Assembly: GCA_947446935.1 (NCBI GenBank)
Contig: CANFIV010000094.1
Span: 1-6,335 of the forward strand
DNA from: Sphingomonadaceae bacterium
Lineage (GTDB): Bacteria > Pseudomonadota > Alphaproteobacteria > Sphingomonadales > Sphingomonadaceae
Reading direction: 5' to 3'
DNA: 6,335 bases
Part shown: positions 6,122-6,335 of the stretch, in pieces
Layout of the letters: each line of letters opens with the position of its first letter
Position numbering within the stretch: position 1 is the first letter of the stretch
The notes under the pieces: model-generated
Told to the model about the DNA's origin: nothing
Database searches by the model: none
Seen by the model: the letters and a program-made list of their open reading frames with translations, nothing else
Translations under genes and position numbers: made by a program

Positions 6122-6335
6122 GTGATGTGCGCGCTCAGGACCTTGTCATCGATGTGCGGGGGCTGACCAAGCGGTTTGGCGGCCGCACGGTGGTGGACCA
6201 AGTGGATCTCAGTATTGCGCGGGGGCGAATCTGCGGGTTTCTGGGGCCGAATGGATCGGGCAAGACGACGACCTTGCGGATGATCTGCGGGCTGCTGATT
6301 CCCGATGCGGGCGAGGGCACCGTACTGGGCTGCAA
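6118..6335 (+). CDS. ABC transporter ATP-binding protein, N-terminal part only (YbhF-like)
   Basis: Seventy-two full codons to the window edge, starting MSDVRAQDLVIDVRGLTKRF. The sequence LTKRFGGRTVVDQVDLSI and the Walker A motif GPNGSGKT (residues 43-50), followed by TTLRMICGLLIPDAGEGTVLG, are standard for the nucleotide-binding subunit of an ABC transporter. Walker B, signature and H-loop motifs lie off the window. ATP hydrolysis here should power export by permease subunits expected downstream. YbhF carries two fused ATPase domains in E. coli; whether this one does cannot be seen. ATG 6118 overlaps the HlyD stop by ATGA. No clear Shine-Dalgarno is present, so translation probably depends on coupling; GTG 6127 is a less likely start. 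Confidence 0.93.
   Translation, partial: MSDVRAQDLVIDVRGLTKRFGGRTVVDQVDLSIARGRICGFLGPNGSGKTTTLRMICGLLIPDAGEGTVLGC

Overview
This window looks like ordinary chromosome from a GC-rich alphaproteobacterium. A sphingomonad-type bacterium (order Sphingomonadales) is my best guess. That rests on base composition, codon use and gene style, with no marker gene in view, so treat it as inference. I found no rRNA, tRNA, CRISPR array, insertion sequence or phage gene. I also saw no clearly undescribed biological system. The most interesting material is regulatory DNA around an exporter operon.

Layout, left to right. (1) 1-702, minus strand: the N-terminal 234 codons of a homocysteine S-methyltransferase family protein that runs off the left edge. 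(2) 703-997: a divergent intergenic region with a perfect 9-bp inverted repeat and an AT-rich patch. (3) 998-3304 (or from GTG 944), plus strand: a membrane-anchored PAS-GGDEF-EAL protein predicted to make and/or degrade cyclic di-GMP. (4) 3308-3988 and 3991-4224, minus strand: purQ and purS, two subunits of FGAM synthase, transcribed in the order purS-purQ. The purQ stop lies 3 bp from the stop of the cyclic di-GMP gene, and a short hairpin covers both stops. (5) 4225-4535: a divergent intergenic region with a 9-bp tandem repeat and, just before the next gene, a 24-bp palindrome that is a strong candidate TetR-family operator. (6) 4536-6335, plus strand: a TetR-family regulator, a HlyD-type periplasmic adaptor and the start of an ABC transporter ATPase. 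Each successive pair overlaps by the four bases ATGA, so they form one translationally coupled operon that continues past the right edge.

How the genes work together. purS and purQ act in step 4 of purine synthesis with a PurL subunit that is not in this window. The TetR-HlyD-ABC cluster has the same gene order as the cecR-ybhG-ybhF-ybhS-ybhR drug/ion export operon of Escherichia coli. The likely model is a self-repressing regulator that binds the palindrome upstream of its own start and controls the exporter. The cyclic di-GMP enzyme and the methyltransferase have no evident functional link to their neighbours.
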